Source: Curvularia sp. ZM96 (lineage: Eukaryota > Ascomycota > Dothideomycetes > Pleosporales > Pleosporaceae). From it: a stretch of 64,000 nt of DNA. Shown piece by piece: positions 1 to 11,277 of this stretch (its first letter is position 1; every line of letters begins with the position of its first letter). The DNA lies in the NCBI GenBank assembly GCA_022457065.1, contig JAJGBQ010000001.1, positions 7,688,001 through 7,752,000 on the forward strand, written 5' to 3'. Under the pieces are notes generated by a model, which was not told where the DNA came from, made no database searches, and saw nothing but the letters and a program-made list of their open reading frames with translations. Made by a program: the position numbers and the translations under genes.

Positions 1-168
1 AAGGGGGGTGTTGTGGATGACCAGCTGAGAGTGTATGGTGTGCAAGGGCTGCGCGTGGCAGACGCGAGTATTTTCCCGCTGCATGTGCAAGGCAATATCG
101 TGAGTCTTGTTTATGCGGTCGCGGAGAAGGCGGCGGATTTGATTCGAGGGAAGACAGCGACTAGCTAA
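1..168 (+). CDS. GMC oxidoreductase, C-terminal end (partial)
   Basis: Frame 1 is open from the window edge to a TAA at 166-168 and reads as the last 55 residues of a glucose-methanol-choline family flavoenzyme. The diagnostic stretch is LRVYGVQGLRVADASIF followed by a Pro-x5-Asn element (PLHVQGN) and AVAEKAADLIRG, the usual closing FAD-binding segment of the family. In GMC enzymes the Asn or His after the conserved Pro is one of the two catalytic polar residues; here it is Asn. The rest of the gene, including the N-terminal FAD-binding fold, lies to the left of the window, so substrate and location (secreted or not) cannot be judged. Confidence 0.85.
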   Translation, partial: KGGVVDDQLRVYGVQGLRVADASIFPLHVQGNIVSLVYAVAEKAADLIRGKTATS

Positions 169-381
169 ATAGGTGCTGCCTCGGAGAGACGTTGTATATC
201 TTTTCTAAGAGCGGGTGAAGGCTCAATCGTAAATATGTTTTTCTTTCGTTAAGGACAATACAAGGCTATCAATACAACGATAACAGAAGCGTACCACTTT
301 TCTCATACTGAAACGCCCCGTGATAAAAAATACCCTTACATACCTCGAACACGATGACTGCTCTTTTACACCATGTTCTCC

Positions 382-3019
382 CTACCACTTGATGTCCTTC
401 TTGAAGATAGGGATCTCCTCAAAGTTATCCACACTCCACTTCACTTTACCATCGCTCGTGACCCACGCACCCCCATCGCTAGCCTTCAACCCCGCATTCT
501 CATTTTCACTAATCTCATTCTTGCTCACACCAATGCTATCCTTCGCCAGCCAGACAACCGGCGTCTTGCTCGTGAAAGCCGGGTTGAGATATGCCTTTTT
601 CAGATCTTCCTCGCTGTACTCTGGTTCTTCGTCATCAAAATCACCATCACGGATCCAGCTCTTCATCACGGTGTAGCTGGCGAACACGTGCGGTTGGAAG
701 AAGCGAGCAAGGGGTGAAATGACGTGCGGTGACACATGCATTCGCTCGCTTACATGAGAAACTCTTGACTCGGCGTGCTGTACAGCATCCGACTCGCCTT
801 CCTCCGCCGATGATAACAGGGGTGACTGTTCGTCGTCTTCGGATTCGAGTGCAAGATCCGCGGGAAGGTACTGTTCAAGTGGAGCAAAGTAGCGGTTGGT
901 AGTGTAGTTGAATATGGCAGTGGCGATGAGTAGTACCACAAGCATGAGCGAAGGGCCCTTAGCTCCGCGCAAGCCAAAGATACCAATGAGACAAAGCTCG
1001 GCAATATAGACTCCTGTGAGAATGTGCTGGAGGGAAAGGGTATAGGCATGTCCTTTGGTGTCGATCTTTGGTTGCACAGTATAGAGCAGTTGGTATCGAT
1101 AGCTCCAGTAGAAAATAGTAAGGCCAATGGCAGCAAAACCGAGCACGAGAGGAGCAATACAGGCATAAGCAATCGCTACAAGCAATTAGTGAAATTGCAG
1201 TTCAATGAAACCAAGCACAACGTACCAATGATTACGAAGTTGACATACTTCGGAAATAGCTTGCCCCAAGCCATGCCTCTCATTGCAATATGAGTCTTGT
1301 ACTTTTGGCGGGGTGTCTTGTCAACGAACTTGTCATAGAAGATATAAAAAAGGACATCACTGTAGTTCAGAATGTTACTCGGAGCGTTTGTCAATGCCTG
1401 AACAACAAAGTAAGTGAGGTAGGTGTTCGATGCCCTAGGCAGACGTTCTGCCAGAAGCTGGGGCACCGAGCTTGGATCCTTTGCAATCTGCGACGCTACT
1501 GCAGCAGCTCCCGACGATAGGGTGGTGACGAGAAAGACTTGAAGCACTTGAAAGACATAATGCCATTTCAGTACCTTGAGTTCAATCGCGGACTTTGTAG
1601 GGTCTCCGAATGTCGTGAAAATATCTAATGTTGTTAGCTATATTTATCGGTACGTTTGACAGGGTACCTACACCTGAAGATGTCTGGCACCCATCGGGCT
1701 AAGGCGCTCAGCAATAGCGGGGGAATCAGACCGCTCAGAAGGTTCCTGAGGGAGGCGGGAAGCCTGTTGAGAAATTGAAGCCACTCAAAGTTCTCTGCAA
1801 GGTACTGGACATTGGAGATGGCGCCAACCAAAGATACAGGAATGGACCAGAAAACAATGGTCGCAATCACAAGAGATAGCGCAACACCACTCTGTGATAT
1901 ACGGCGGGCAGGAGGCAAAACCAGACTGGCCCAGACGACTTCGTCCGGAGTAGTCCCTACGAACCGGGGTGTAAGAGAAAGAATGTCGGCGGATGCGATC
2001 TGCTGGTACGCCCGCTGAGCGGCGGGCTGTGTGCGAAACTCGACGAATACCGCCGCTGCTCCACCAAGACTAGCAGTTGTCTCATTCGATTCACGAGCTC
2101 TCACTATCTCATCCTCTTTCTCCTTGATCTGGTCTCGATAGTAACTGATGCTGTCGACCTCCTTGCCAACGACTGGCGCCTTGGATTTGTGTGTAGGCCG
2201 CAAGGATTTCTTCATCTGCTTCGGCAGCTGCTCGTATTTGATATTAGCATTGTGGCCTTTCCTGACTTCTCCGTTGACGCTCAGGATGAGGGACATCTCT
2301 GCGCTTTCTAGCTTTTCAACTTTAGAGTCCCTTTCAGAAACCAAGGATACAAGCTTATCGCCTTTGGTAACTGGCCAAATTCTGACCGCATCCTCGCCAA
2401 AGAATCGATGCATATTGCTTTCGTCAAGAGCCGCAGTAGGTGCTGCGAGATAAAGAACAGTGCGTGAAGACAGTCTCTTCGCGTTTGACTTTGACAGGTT
2501 CCAAGCTTGCCGCATTCCGATGAGCCACAGCCGTTCGCGCGCAACAGTAAACATGACGAAGCTGAAGAAGATCCAAGCCACGGCGGCATGTGCGTACAAA
2601 TGATCCTTCTTCTTCACGTTGCCAATACCTAGGCGGTTCAGCTCTTTTGACTTGCCCCCACCCGTCCAGTTAACGGGCATAAGGATCGGCCAGGTAATGG
2701 CAGAGCCCACAACACAGATAAAGATCAACGTCCGGAGGAAGCGAAGGAACAGGTAAGAGTCCAGCGATTGATGATATAGTACAAACTTGTCCGGAATGGT
2801 CCTCAAAGTACGGATCCAGTCCAAGCGACCCGGCGATTTTGAACATGGCGTACGGTGTTGTTCTGGAACTGTACCGATATAGGTTCTTGGAGAATAGACT
2901 TTGGGGAAGCTTGGCCTAATGAGGACGAAGATGATCATGTATAGAGTCGCAACCACAGCTGTAGGAACAAAAGCTGCAGCCAGCGACGGGAAAGAAGAAG
3001 GGCCGCTAGACTTCACCAT
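382..3019 (-). CDS. CSC1/OSCA-like (DUF221) membrane channel protein
   Basis: Predicted exons 3019..1672, 1624..1226 and 1175..382 (introns of 47 and 50 bases) give an 846-residue multi-pass membrane protein. The N-terminus has the family pattern: a first helix near residues 12-34, then SPRTYIGTVPEQHRTP, DKFVLYHQSLDSYLFLRFLR, and a helix ending WPILMPVNWTGGG. A long cytosolic loop with VFVEFRTQPAAQRAYQQ (the PHM7-type cytosolic domain) is followed by the seven-helix core (LVLPPARRISQSGVA, FGDPTKSAIELKVLKWHYVFQ). Members are osmosensitive or mechanosensitive calcium-permeable channels of the CSC1/OSCA/TMEM63 group; some yeast relatives (Rsn1, Phm7) act in membrane trafficking. The last 150 residues are acidic and cytosolic. 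The ATG at 3019 matches the family N-terminus. Ion selectivity is not shown by sequence. Confidence 0.9.
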
Positions 3020-3696
3020 CGCGTCGGGTTAGTATGTCTACATTGAGAAATATCGCGTGCACTTGCAAACACGCACCGACTGAGCATGGCTGCTCGAGCT
3101 GTCCATGGCGATGTACACCGTCTGGAGATCCATCTCGGCTGCCTGGATCGAAATGGAGGAAGATCAATAAAGGATCATAGCCGAAACCAGGCGGTAGACA
3201 GATATCTGCGGAAGCAGGGTAAATTTGCTCAGGGTCGTAGTTTTGCAGTGTGTTGGTTAGTGTTGTGGAGATCAGAGGACGAAGCCTGTCAAGAACAAGG
3301 GACAATGACGTAGACGCGACGATTCGGCGGCGCGGAGCCGCCAGGGCACGTGCAAATCCCCATCTAGCAAGAGGGATCCCAGCAACTAATAGCATGGAGA
3401 TCCCAGTATGGGATCAGTAACCTTGTAAGATCGTCGACTATATACCGACGTCTTCGTTTTTTTAATTAGCCGTCCAAAGACATAAACACTAGTATTCTGA
3501 ATAATTCATTACAAGACTATATATGCCCGTCTAGGACATGTTGGAAACCCATTATCGATATACACAACAATCTATGCAGCATGGTATCCGCAGTATCCGA
3601 ACCTCTTGGAAAAAAGAACCATTATATCCAAACTCCATATGCATGCGTACAAAGGAAATCTTAACGCCGGTAAATGCAATATACTACAGGGCCAGC
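3020..3696. other. Intergenic region between two minus-strand genes
   Basis: This stretch contains the upstream region of the CSC1-like gene and the 3' end region of the next minus-strand gene. Several ORFs occur on both strands but none has a recognisable domain or an ATG with splice support. AT-rich runs lie near 3456-3470. Nothing else was found. Confidence 0.6.
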
Positions 3697-6600
3697 CTAG
3701 AGCCACAGGAGCCATCGGACAACTCCCCAGCCCATACCAAAGACACGCTTCACTGACCCAACGAGCACGACAATGAGCCATAAGCACCACATGAGGCCGA
3801 CGAGCGCCCACTCGACTAGCATCCAGCCAAAACCTCGCATCCATCTCATTCGGCGCTTCCGTGCTCTGATCATGCGATCAATCTCATCTATAATCTGCTT
3901 GACTTCAAGTGATCCCTGACCGGAGACTTCACTTGTGACACGCACAGCTTTATCACCGCCTTCCAAGATGCGCGGCATGAGATCCGAGTCGACATTCGAC
4001 TGTAAGGTCGATATCTGGCTTGTCAGTTGCTGAATGGCCGTATTGCGAAATGTTTCAAGGGTTGATTGCAGAGCTTTGGTTGAGGCCTCGAGATCTTTGA
4101 CCAATATGCGTGCAGCCAAAACATGCTCTTCCTTACGAGGAACGGGATACAGTTTTGTCTTTGTCAAAGCAGCAGCGCGCACAAGGAAGTCGGGAGGTGG
4201 ATCCCGCGTATTATGGGCGCGTCGGACAATTTCCTGCGCCTTGACACCGGAGCAGAGAAACAATGCACGGACACGAGCAATGTCTGCTTGTGTAATCACA
4301 TCTGCGTTGTTTTTGCGGTCAACAGTTTGATCGTCGCTGTCGGCAATACTCCAGTGTCTTCCGTTCATCCCCGGCCTTTGACCATTATGCTGCTTGTTTG
4401 TCGTTTGTGCATTCCTCAGGCCGGTAGGAGGCAGGACTCCCGCATTTACGCCAGGCCGAGCAAGTGACTGATGGATCTGGTCTTGACTGTGGCTGTGGAC
4501 AATAGTGAGAGAGGCTTGAGAGGAATGATCGGATATGGTGCTCAAATCCATGCGTGGAGGCAAAAGCCGGTCAATGCGAGGGGAACGGCTACCCTTTCGT
4601 TCTCGAGTTTGACGCGAGATGTGGTATTCTTCATCAGAATCATCGCCCTCGATGGCGTTAACGGAGCGGAAGGATGGGAGATCGAGATAGCTGCGGTCCT
4701 TATGGAAGGAATTCCGACTATCCTCCGTACCCCCTGTGATCGTCCGTCTGATTGCTTGTCGTTTGCCGTGTTTAGCTCTACGAGAACCATCGTCATCATC
4801 AAATTCCACCGAATTATTGTCAGACATAGTTTCAGAATCAGAGTCATCGGCGCGGTCTCTTCTGAAGATGATATCTCCAACTTTCGTGCCTTCGTTCTTT
4901 ACCCCCTTGAAGAATCGTGTAACAGCAGACTGAGGCTCCTGAGTCTCCCTCCGACGTAACTTTTCCGGGCTGGGCAAGCTACTGACGCTGTCATTCTTCC
5001 TATGGCCCAGAAGATTCATGACAGCACCAGGCGCAGCCAGTATAGCCGTTCCAAGGTGTTTGTCGTCCGCAGTCTCGCCGCTGTTTTGATGAGATTTTGC
5101 TTTTCTGTCTGTTCCAGAAGAAGTAGGACGACCCTCATGCTGACTGTCTTCGCTATGGTCATGCGAGTGGAAAATGTGATTGAACTTCTGGCGTATAGGC
5201 TTTCTCGTCTGGGAGCTGGACCGACTCTGGGGTGGTGAAAAGTCGCTGCCAATATGCGGGAATCGTTTGGTAAGCGGGGTGTTTGGGGCTGTGCTGTCTT
5301 GATGCTCTTGTGAAGACCGGGGCTCGGCCTCTTCGTTGGACGAGTTCAGATGCTTCCGTGGTTTGGGCGGAATCTTGAAGTTACCATGGTCTTTGAGATA
5401 GGAGAAACCATTTGTGAACTGCGGCACTTCGAGTGAGTCTCGAGAAGGCTTCTCGTCAAGTGCAATGTCTCCGTTGCGTCCCCATTTGTCGGGTGTGTTG
5501 GGCGAAGTGCCCGACGGTGATTTGGCTTGTGATTCCTTGGCTTGCTGCTCCAGAAGCAGAGCAAGTGGCCCAGTGTTGTGTTCTGGGTCCGTGGCAACAC
5601 GGGTCTTGCGCCTCTTCGTGTCGGATTCTGACCCAGAGGTATCGCCATCATCATGATTTCGTAGCCTTGAACCTCTTCTAGAATGCTTCCCGCCCTTGGG
5701 GCTATCGGAGCGAAGCGCTGGAAGCAGCCTTCGCTTGCGCCCACGGTCACTCCCTTTATCACTCTCATCACCCGTTGTATGATCGAGTGTAATACTAGGG
5801 CGTGCGTCCCAGCTCTTCCTTCGCTTGTCGGTGTATTCCCTGCTAGAACGCACTTGGAGGGATTCTCTGGGCTGCGCCTCTTTAGGGGGGAATATCTTTT
5901 GGCCACGACGGTTTTCTATAAGAGTCTTGTTGTCACCCTGTTCCAGCCAGTGCGCGTCGGCGAGCAACTCTTGTGGGGTAAAGAACCAGCCCTTGTGGGG
6001 TCTTGGGGGTTTGCTGGGTGGGGAGGTTGCTTCATGGTCGTGGTGTATCTTCGGCAGATATACGGCGTCGTTTCGGCGGTACCCAGGGCGCTTTGCATGT
6101 TGTTCAACGCGATCCACCCACTCATGAACCTGCTCAACATCCTCGAATTCCTCTGGGGGATGGTCTAGGACTACACGCTCCCGAGCTCGGATACGGCGGT
6201 TGCGGATGTATTGCAGAGGATTATAAGGCCGACCAAGACTGTGCTGTTTGCCAGCGTACGATGGCGTGCGAGTGAGGTGCGCTTGAGGACTACCTGGCAT
6301 GTTACTTGATGATACGATAAAATTGCCTGGAGCATTAGCGTCGGGCTTCAAAGGCGGAAGGAATTCTAGTAGCCGTAAATACTCCATGTGAAGCTCGATA
6401 TACGCCCGAGCTTTGTTCACTCGTGCAAGGGTAGAAGCAGAGGGATTGATTGTTTGAGGGCCAGAAAATACGATGGAACCGCCCCCCTGCATGGAAGCAG
6501 ACATGTGCCGTGACGGAGAGCCTCCGCCGCCCATTGGAGATATGTTCCTTGATGTTCGTCGCTGTTCATTGAGATAGTGCTTCAGACTACCACCAGCGCC

Positions 6601-7224
6601 ATAGTTGGAGTGACTGCCTTCGCGTTGCGAGCCAGACGCGGCGCGTGGTTGGGGCGCGAGAAGCTGGCTGGTACTGATGTGTCTTCGCCGACTCTCACTG
6701 AGATTCAGGGCCATGTGGACCAGTTGGCTGGGGTCGATGGCCTGCCGTGGTTGCTCCGTCCTGGGTGAAGCATCTCTACCATGCTTTGTAGACTGCGCGC
6801 CCCGCCTGTTCCTGTCAACCTGGATACCTTCACCGCTATAATCTCGAGATGCGCCCAGCGCAGTGCTTTGTCCGGTCTCCTGTGTTCCATGGTATCGCGA
6901 ACTACGCTTGCCCCTCGCGTCCTCGCCATAATGATCGTGTTGCCCACGGCGCTGTCGTGGGCCGCTCGGGAAGGCCGAATCAAGCAAGAAGCCGCCACTC
7001 CGTCTTGCGCGCTGCTTGCGATGGGCGAAGTCTTCCTCGGTGACTATGCCCAAACCATGAATCGCACCGCTGCTGGGCCTAGAGTCGTGGCTCTGCCGCG
7101 GCGAGGAGCTTCCTTCGCCGTTATCCGCATACGCGCCCGAATTGCTGGCAATGTATGTATTCGAGGAGGCTGTCCAGCGGTCCGAGTCTCCGGAGGGACG
7201 TCCATGGCTAGACGGTGCCGACAT
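3697..7224 (-). CDS. Large disordered protein with C-terminal membrane segment; possibly Mtc4-like
   Basis: A single open exon of 1175 residues, counted from the first in-frame ATG at 7224 (the frame stays open a little further upstream without an ATG). Most of it is polar, Ser/Arg/Asp-rich and probably unstructured. Ordered islands are a helical patch ending YLRLLEFLPPLKPD, the block YNPLQYIRNRRIRARERV, a Trp-containing block GWFFTPQELLADAHWLEQGD, and a C-terminal helical region beginning ITQADIARVRALFLCSGV. The last 50 residues carry one or two hydrophobic helices (EWALVGLMWCLWLIVVLVG), so the protein is probably tail-anchored with most of its mass cytosolic. The conserved islands recall fungal proteins annotated as maintenance of telomere capping protein 4, but I hold that assignment weakly. 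No catalytic motif is seen. Confidence 0.85.
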   Translation of the reverse strand: MSAPSSHGRPSGDSDRWTASSNTYIASNSGAYADNGEGSSSPRQSHDSRPSSGAIHGLGIVTEEDFAHRKQRARRSGGFLLDSAFPSGPRQRRGQHDHYGEDARGKRSSRYHGTQETGQSTALGASRDYSGEGIQVDRNRRGAQSTKHGRDASPRTEQPRQAIDPSQLVHMALNLSESRRRHISTSQLLAPQPRAASGSQREGSHSNYGAGGSLKHYLNEQRRTSRNISPMGGGGSPSRHMSASMQGGGSIVFSGPQTINPSASTLARVNKARAYIELHMEYLRLLEFLPPLKPDANAPGNFIVSSSNMPGSPQAHLTRTPSYAGKQHSLGRPYNPLQYIRNRRIRARERVVLDHPPEEFEDVEQVHEWVDRVEQHAKRPGYRRNDAVYLPKIHHDHEATSPPSKPPRPHKGWFFTPQELLADAHWLEQGDNKTLIENRRGQKIFPPKEAQPRESLQVRSSREYTDKRRKSWDARPSITLDHTTGDESDKGSDRGRKRRLLPALRSDSPKGGKHSRRGSRLRNHDDGDTSGSESDTKRRKTRVATDPEHNTGPLALLLEQQAKESQAKSPSGTSPNTPDKWGRNGDIALDEKPSRDSLEVPQFTNGFSYLKDHGNFKIPPKPRKHLNSSNEEAEPRSSQEHQDSTAPNTPLTKRFPHIGSDFSPPQSRSSSQTRKPIRQKFNHIFHSHDHSEDSQHEGRPTSSGTDRKAKSHQNSGETADDKHLGTAILAAPGAVMNLLGHRKNDSVSSLPSPEKLRRRETQEPQSAVTRFFKGVKNEGTKVGDIIFRRDRADDSDSETMSDNNSVEFDDDDGSRRAKHGKRQAIRRTITGGTEDSRNSFHKDRSYLDLPSFRSVNAIEGDDSDEEYHISRQTRERKGSRSPRIDRLLPPRMDLSTISDHSSQASLTIVHSHSQDQIHQSLARPGVNAGVLPPTGLRNAQTTNKQHNGQRPGMNGRHWSIADSDDQTVDRKNNADVITQADIARVRALFLCSGVKAQEIVRRAHNTRDPPPDFLVRAAALTKTKLYPVPRKEEHVLAARILVKDLEASTKALQSTLETFRNTAIQQLTSQISTLQSNVDSDLMPRILEGGDKAVRVTSEVSGQGSLEVKQIIDEIDRMIRARKRRMRWMRGFGWMLVEWALVGLMWCLWLIVVLVGSVKRVFGMGWGVVRWLLWL

Positions 7225-10200
7225 GTCTTGCGGTTGCGGCTTCGGCTCGGTCACCTGGGGCGGCCAGGGGGTGGTTGCATGGCGATGAGGATGGGTGCGA
7301 GTCGCAGAGAGCGCAGGCGGGCTGGCGGGCTGGCTGTTTGTTCACAAGTCGAGATGCTGAGACTGGCGACGAAGTTGTGAACGCTCGGCAGCAAATAGCG
7401 CGCGTATGAAGTCACATGTGGGGTGGTTTGGAGCAGACTGAAAGCGTGCTGCCTTCTAGTCTGGGTTGGAGCACCGTCGCTTGGTACCCCTGTCACCACA
7501 CCCCCTCCCATTGTCCTCAGAGGGGTTCATACGGAAACCACGGCTGTTACATTGTGTTTTCTTTTTTGGCGTCAGCTACGGTCAGTTGAAGTTGCCTCAA
7601 GTCTTTCTTGGTATTCGCAATCATCCAGCAGACCTGTGACAAAGTGTTTGTTGACGTCACGATATTGTGACGGTGCTGACTGTTCCCTGTCGCAGTTGTG
7701 CCGCTCTACAGATAGTGGCCAGACACTCTGCCAGCTCTCACCAACCACATTTCCAGTTGGACACACCACTCTATCGTGTAGGGAGTTTCCGGAATCACAA
7801 GGGTCCAGTAAAAGCCGCCTAGTCTCTACACAACCTGTGCGTTCGCAAAAGCACAGCACAAGCGGTCGCTCCAATCCTCTAAGATACTTGTTTTATAAAT
7901 ATCAAGTATCAAACCATACAGCTTGTGGCTTTCGTGTGCAGAGTAAGGCTTGTACACCAAGTCACATGCGCCCTGGTGGTCTGGCCCTGCAGAGTTACTT
8001 TTACCTGCGCTTTTCGATGTTTGTCGAATGTGCTATAGATGCCACACCTCGTCATCTGAAACCCAGATCCTTGAAGCTATCGAGGCCATACCTTGAGCAT
8101 CCGAGATACTTTTGTCGGGAGACAGGACAGATAATGCCACTTTTTAGCACTCATGTAACAACGGTACGCCTATCAGGATGGTCTTTCCGGTCACCAAAAG
8201 TCATCGTATGCGGAGAGGTAGTGCTAGGTGTGCCGCATCTACGGTGGCAAATGTTTCACACAAACTCTTGGTATACCTTGCTGAGCTCTACGGGAAAGTA
8301 TGGACTCGCTACTAGCATCACCGGTCTCGAAACACTGCAAATCCAAACTAGGTACACATAGGAAACGCATGTCGCTATCCAACATAGGATAGTTATGCGA
8401 GGCGCACGCATTCGTCTTGACGAGATACGAGCGAGTTTAGACGGGTGTACCCGGTGCTAATGAATAACAGCCAGGGTTCTTCAATGAACTCGGGTGACTA
8501 TACTCTACTCCCTCAACCACGGTGAGCTTAGCGCATCCAAGGACACTTGTCGCTCAGCCCACATCCTTGTTGACTGAGACACCGTCGCACTGTGTTCCGG
8601 TAGCGATGTGCATTGCAGCCATGCATTGTAGATCGTGATGAGGGCTTCTTTTCGCTTTTGTAGCGTAAGCCCAGGAATACGTGTAAGTACCTGGTTGAGC
8701 AGATTATCAATGCTAAACACAAAATACAAATGTAGCATAAGAGCGAGATTCCGAGGTTCGAAAATAAACAATCTCCGGCCCACCATCAGCATTCACGTTG
8801 CGAGCAAGTCCCCACTCGAGACAGACCGATTACAGTAAAAGGGCTCTTGCGGGAACTCGACGCTTTCGCGTCGGTAAACGTTAACTGGCGTTTTATCACC
8901 CTCGAGGGAGAATTTTCGGGACATGAAACGCCGACCCGGTCATCTATCGGCTAGGAGCTTACGAATCGATAAGCATCTTCTTGCGCCTTTTGGGCTGGGT
9001 GCGGCGTGTGGAGCATGGGGCGGGGAAAAGGCTGACATGAGGCGAGCTGAGCTGGTAGGGTCACACTCGAAGGCGCCGTAGCAGTGTCAGACAGCTGTCG
9101 TCGCAACCTTCTACCCAAGGTACCAGCAGGACTTCGGTAGCAGCACATTGATACAGTAGCTTGCGATCAGCGCTCAGGCAGCAAGGCAAGATGGGTACCG
9201 TTTCCCTGGGTGGGAGGTGCGCTATGGATCTAGACAATGGAATAAGGTTTCGTGGCAGGTGGACGTCAGCCTCGGACCCAGTGCCCAGCCAGTCTTACCT
9301 TGACGCCCATTCCCCATATTCCGTAAGCCCAGAATGACGGCAGAGAGTCAGGCTTGAGCAAGGCGGGAGATAAGTGTGCTAGCATACCAGCCCTGTCTTC
9401 GTACGCTCATATTACGCTCCACCAAAAGGGTTCCGTCCCGCAAGTCATAATGACGGACGACGACCACCACGAGCAGAATGGCCCCTGCAAGCTCGAGCTT
9501 GCAGGGACGTAGTGCGTCGCAATGCAGGCCATTGCTTTGCAGCTGCACTGGAGGCTTGGTGATGCACGAATTGGATCGTGGATCGGCGTCTCTTCGTAAA
9601 ACAAAACAGAACCTCCCCGGCAGCTGATTCGCCGTCAGCTCCGGCTCCGCTTTGGTTGGCAGAGAGGCGGACTGTTCCACTACTCAGACGCGGCAAGGCT
9701 GAAGAAGAACGGTAAGAGCCAAAAACAAGGCCGGGTGCCAATGCTCCGGATGACAGAAGCGTCTAGAGGACACATTTGTGCTGAGCGTGTTGGGGCGAGG
9801 CGATGGTAATGTACTTGCTCCGGCAGAAGTGCCTGGCTCGTGAAATTCGGCTCAATGGCCAGGAACTCGAAATAGGAAAAGCATGAGCAAGCGGGCGAAC
9901 ACAACGGCCTGCCTCTGCCCCCAGTAAGCCGGCGACCCTTCGCGACTCTTGGGCTTGCATTTCGTCGCAATACCCGGGATGATCCGAGCAAGGGTTGGAC
10001 GGCATCCCTCATTTCTTTTTCGACTATCTGGACCGACTGGCCTAGAAAACCGGTCGAGCTGTACGCAAGAGCTCGCGCTGATTCGCCCTCTACCAAGGCA
10101 TGTCGTTCAACCTGAAGTCCATGTCCAATAAGCTATCAGCTCGCCAGCTTGCCGCTTATGGCGTGGCTTGCATGTCAAGGTTCACCCACTCATGATGGGA

Positions 10201-10530
10201 AACGAGGCTGACTGCGCCATTCCAGCCTTGTGCGCGCACCTCCACTGGGCCCAGCAAAAATCGAGATATCTTGTTGCCTGGCCCCCTCCTCCCGCGCTGT
10301 TCCAAGTTCGACTTGGAAACACATCCCGAACACCCCAGTTGTTCACTTGACACTGCGGACTGCCTAATCCCAACCTTGCCGGACTTAGCTGCCGTTAGAG
10401 TTACGGCACTCGCCCCACCAAACATTCCAGCCCAGCTTTGACTCCGGCCTTCACGTCTGAGACGGAACAGGACGGTTCCGCAGTGCTTCAGCCTCCCAAA
10501 TTCCATAGCATATCGACGACAGCAAAGTAC
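7225..10530. other. 3.3-kb divergent intergenic region
   Basis: This lies between the divergent starts at 7224 (-) and 10531 (+), so it should hold both promoters. A 312-codon open frame at 7423-8361 starts at GTG, is rich in Ser, Cys and Leu, and has no domain; I do not call it. No tRNA or transposon ORF was recognised. The one clear structure is the perfect palindrome at 9483-9506, listed separately; a smaller inverted repeat, TTCCAAGT-TCG-ACTTGGAA, lies near 10300. Confidence 0.6.
9483..9506. repeat. Perfect 24-bp palindrome
   Basis: The left arm CCCTGCAAGCTC is followed at once by its exact reverse complement, with no spacer; the symmetry stops at the next base on each side (C at 9482, A at 9507). 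The centre contains a CTCGAG site. It lies in the long non-coding region between two divergent genes, about 2.3 kb upstream of one and 1.0 kb upstream of the other. It could be a dimeric protein-binding site, a cruciform-forming spot or a chance event; the sequence does not tell which. Confidence 0.9.
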
Positions 10531-11277
10531 ATGCCGCCAACAAGATCCAGGGCAAGAATGAAAGCAGGAGCGCCCGCAAAGTCCCCTACGACTACAACGA
10601 CCAAGGCTAGCGAAGCAGAAGAGCTATCTTCAGCTCCAAGAGAGACCGTTGTGACAGCTCCTAACGTTGAGACAACGCCCAACACTTCGCCATCATTTGC
10701 ACCTAACTCAAAGACCCCGTCTCGCAGAATCCTGCGACTCAAGTGTCCGGTATGCTCCGACTATCCCGACGGCTTCCGCAGCGAGCATGAGCTACGACGC
10801 CATACCAACCGTGTCCACAAAAAGGCACGGAAGGTCTGGGTGACGGTCGACACTTCGCCAGATAAGTCATTCCTTGCAAACTGCAAAGCATGTCAGACTG
10901 GCAAACGATATAATGAATGCTACAATGCCGCAAGCCATCTCCGGCGCATGCATTTCCATCCGCACAAGCGTGGCGAGAGAAAGATGACCGCAGCAGAGGC
11001 TAGACGGGGCGGCAAGCCTGGCGACTTGGATCCTCCCATGGATGTACTAAAAGCAAACTGGCTTCGAGAGGTGGACGAAATAGTCGAGGATGAAGATGAA
11101 CGGACAGAAGAAAACGCAAGAAATGCGTCATTGTCGCCTCCCCAGATGGTGTCGCCGCAGACGCAGCAGCAGCCTGCATCCAACAAATCGGATGGTCAGG
11201 CACCTCCAACACCAACCACGCCGTCTACTCGGTCCATGGCAATAGACAGCATTGTCGACAAGGTCGACGCATCCTGA
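10531..11277 (+). CDS. Small zinc-finger (DUF7896-like C2H2) protein
   Basis: The open frame from the ATG at 10531 gives 248 residues; the frame extends upstream to 10438 but only with a TTG there. Residues 1-70 are basic, Thr/Ser-rich and probably disordered. A Cys/His-rich module follows: CPVCSDYPDGF, then HELRRHTNRVHKKARKVWVTV, CKACQTGKRYNECYNAASH and LRRMHFHPHKRG, resembling the paired degenerate C2H2 module found in many dothideomycete proteins (DUF7896). The tail is acidic then Ser/Pro/Gln-rich. This suggests a nucleic-acid-binding regulator in the nucleus, but no target is known. It is transcribed away from the disordered-protein gene on its left. A 5' exon cannot be excluded. Confidence 0.75.
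   Translation: MPPTRSRARMKAGAPAKSPTTTTTKASEAEELSSAPRETVVTAPNVETTPNTSPSFAPNSKTPSRRILRLKCPVCSDYPDGFRSEHELRRHTNRVHKKARKVWVTVDTSPDKSFLANCKACQTGKRYNECYNAASHLRRMHFHPHKRGERKMTAAEARRGGKPGDLDPPMDVLKANWLREVDEIVEDEDERTEENARNASLSPPQMVSPQTQQQPASNKSDGQAPPTPTTPSTRSMAIDSIVDKVDAS

Noticed and set aside
3006..3395. Possible extra N-terminal exon for the CSC1-like gene
   Set aside because: The ATG at 3019 already begins the family-typical N-terminus; the upstream frame shows no related sequence.
7423..8361. 312-codon open frame on the plus strand in the divergent intergenic region
   Set aside because: It starts at GTG, is rich in Ser, Cys and Leu with no domain, and lies where promoters are expected. Its length is long but possible by chance in GC-balanced DNA.
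10301..10330. Inverted repeat around GTTCGAC resembling a tRNA B-box
   Set aside because: No A-box or cloverleaf could be folded around it; only an eight-base inverted repeat remains.
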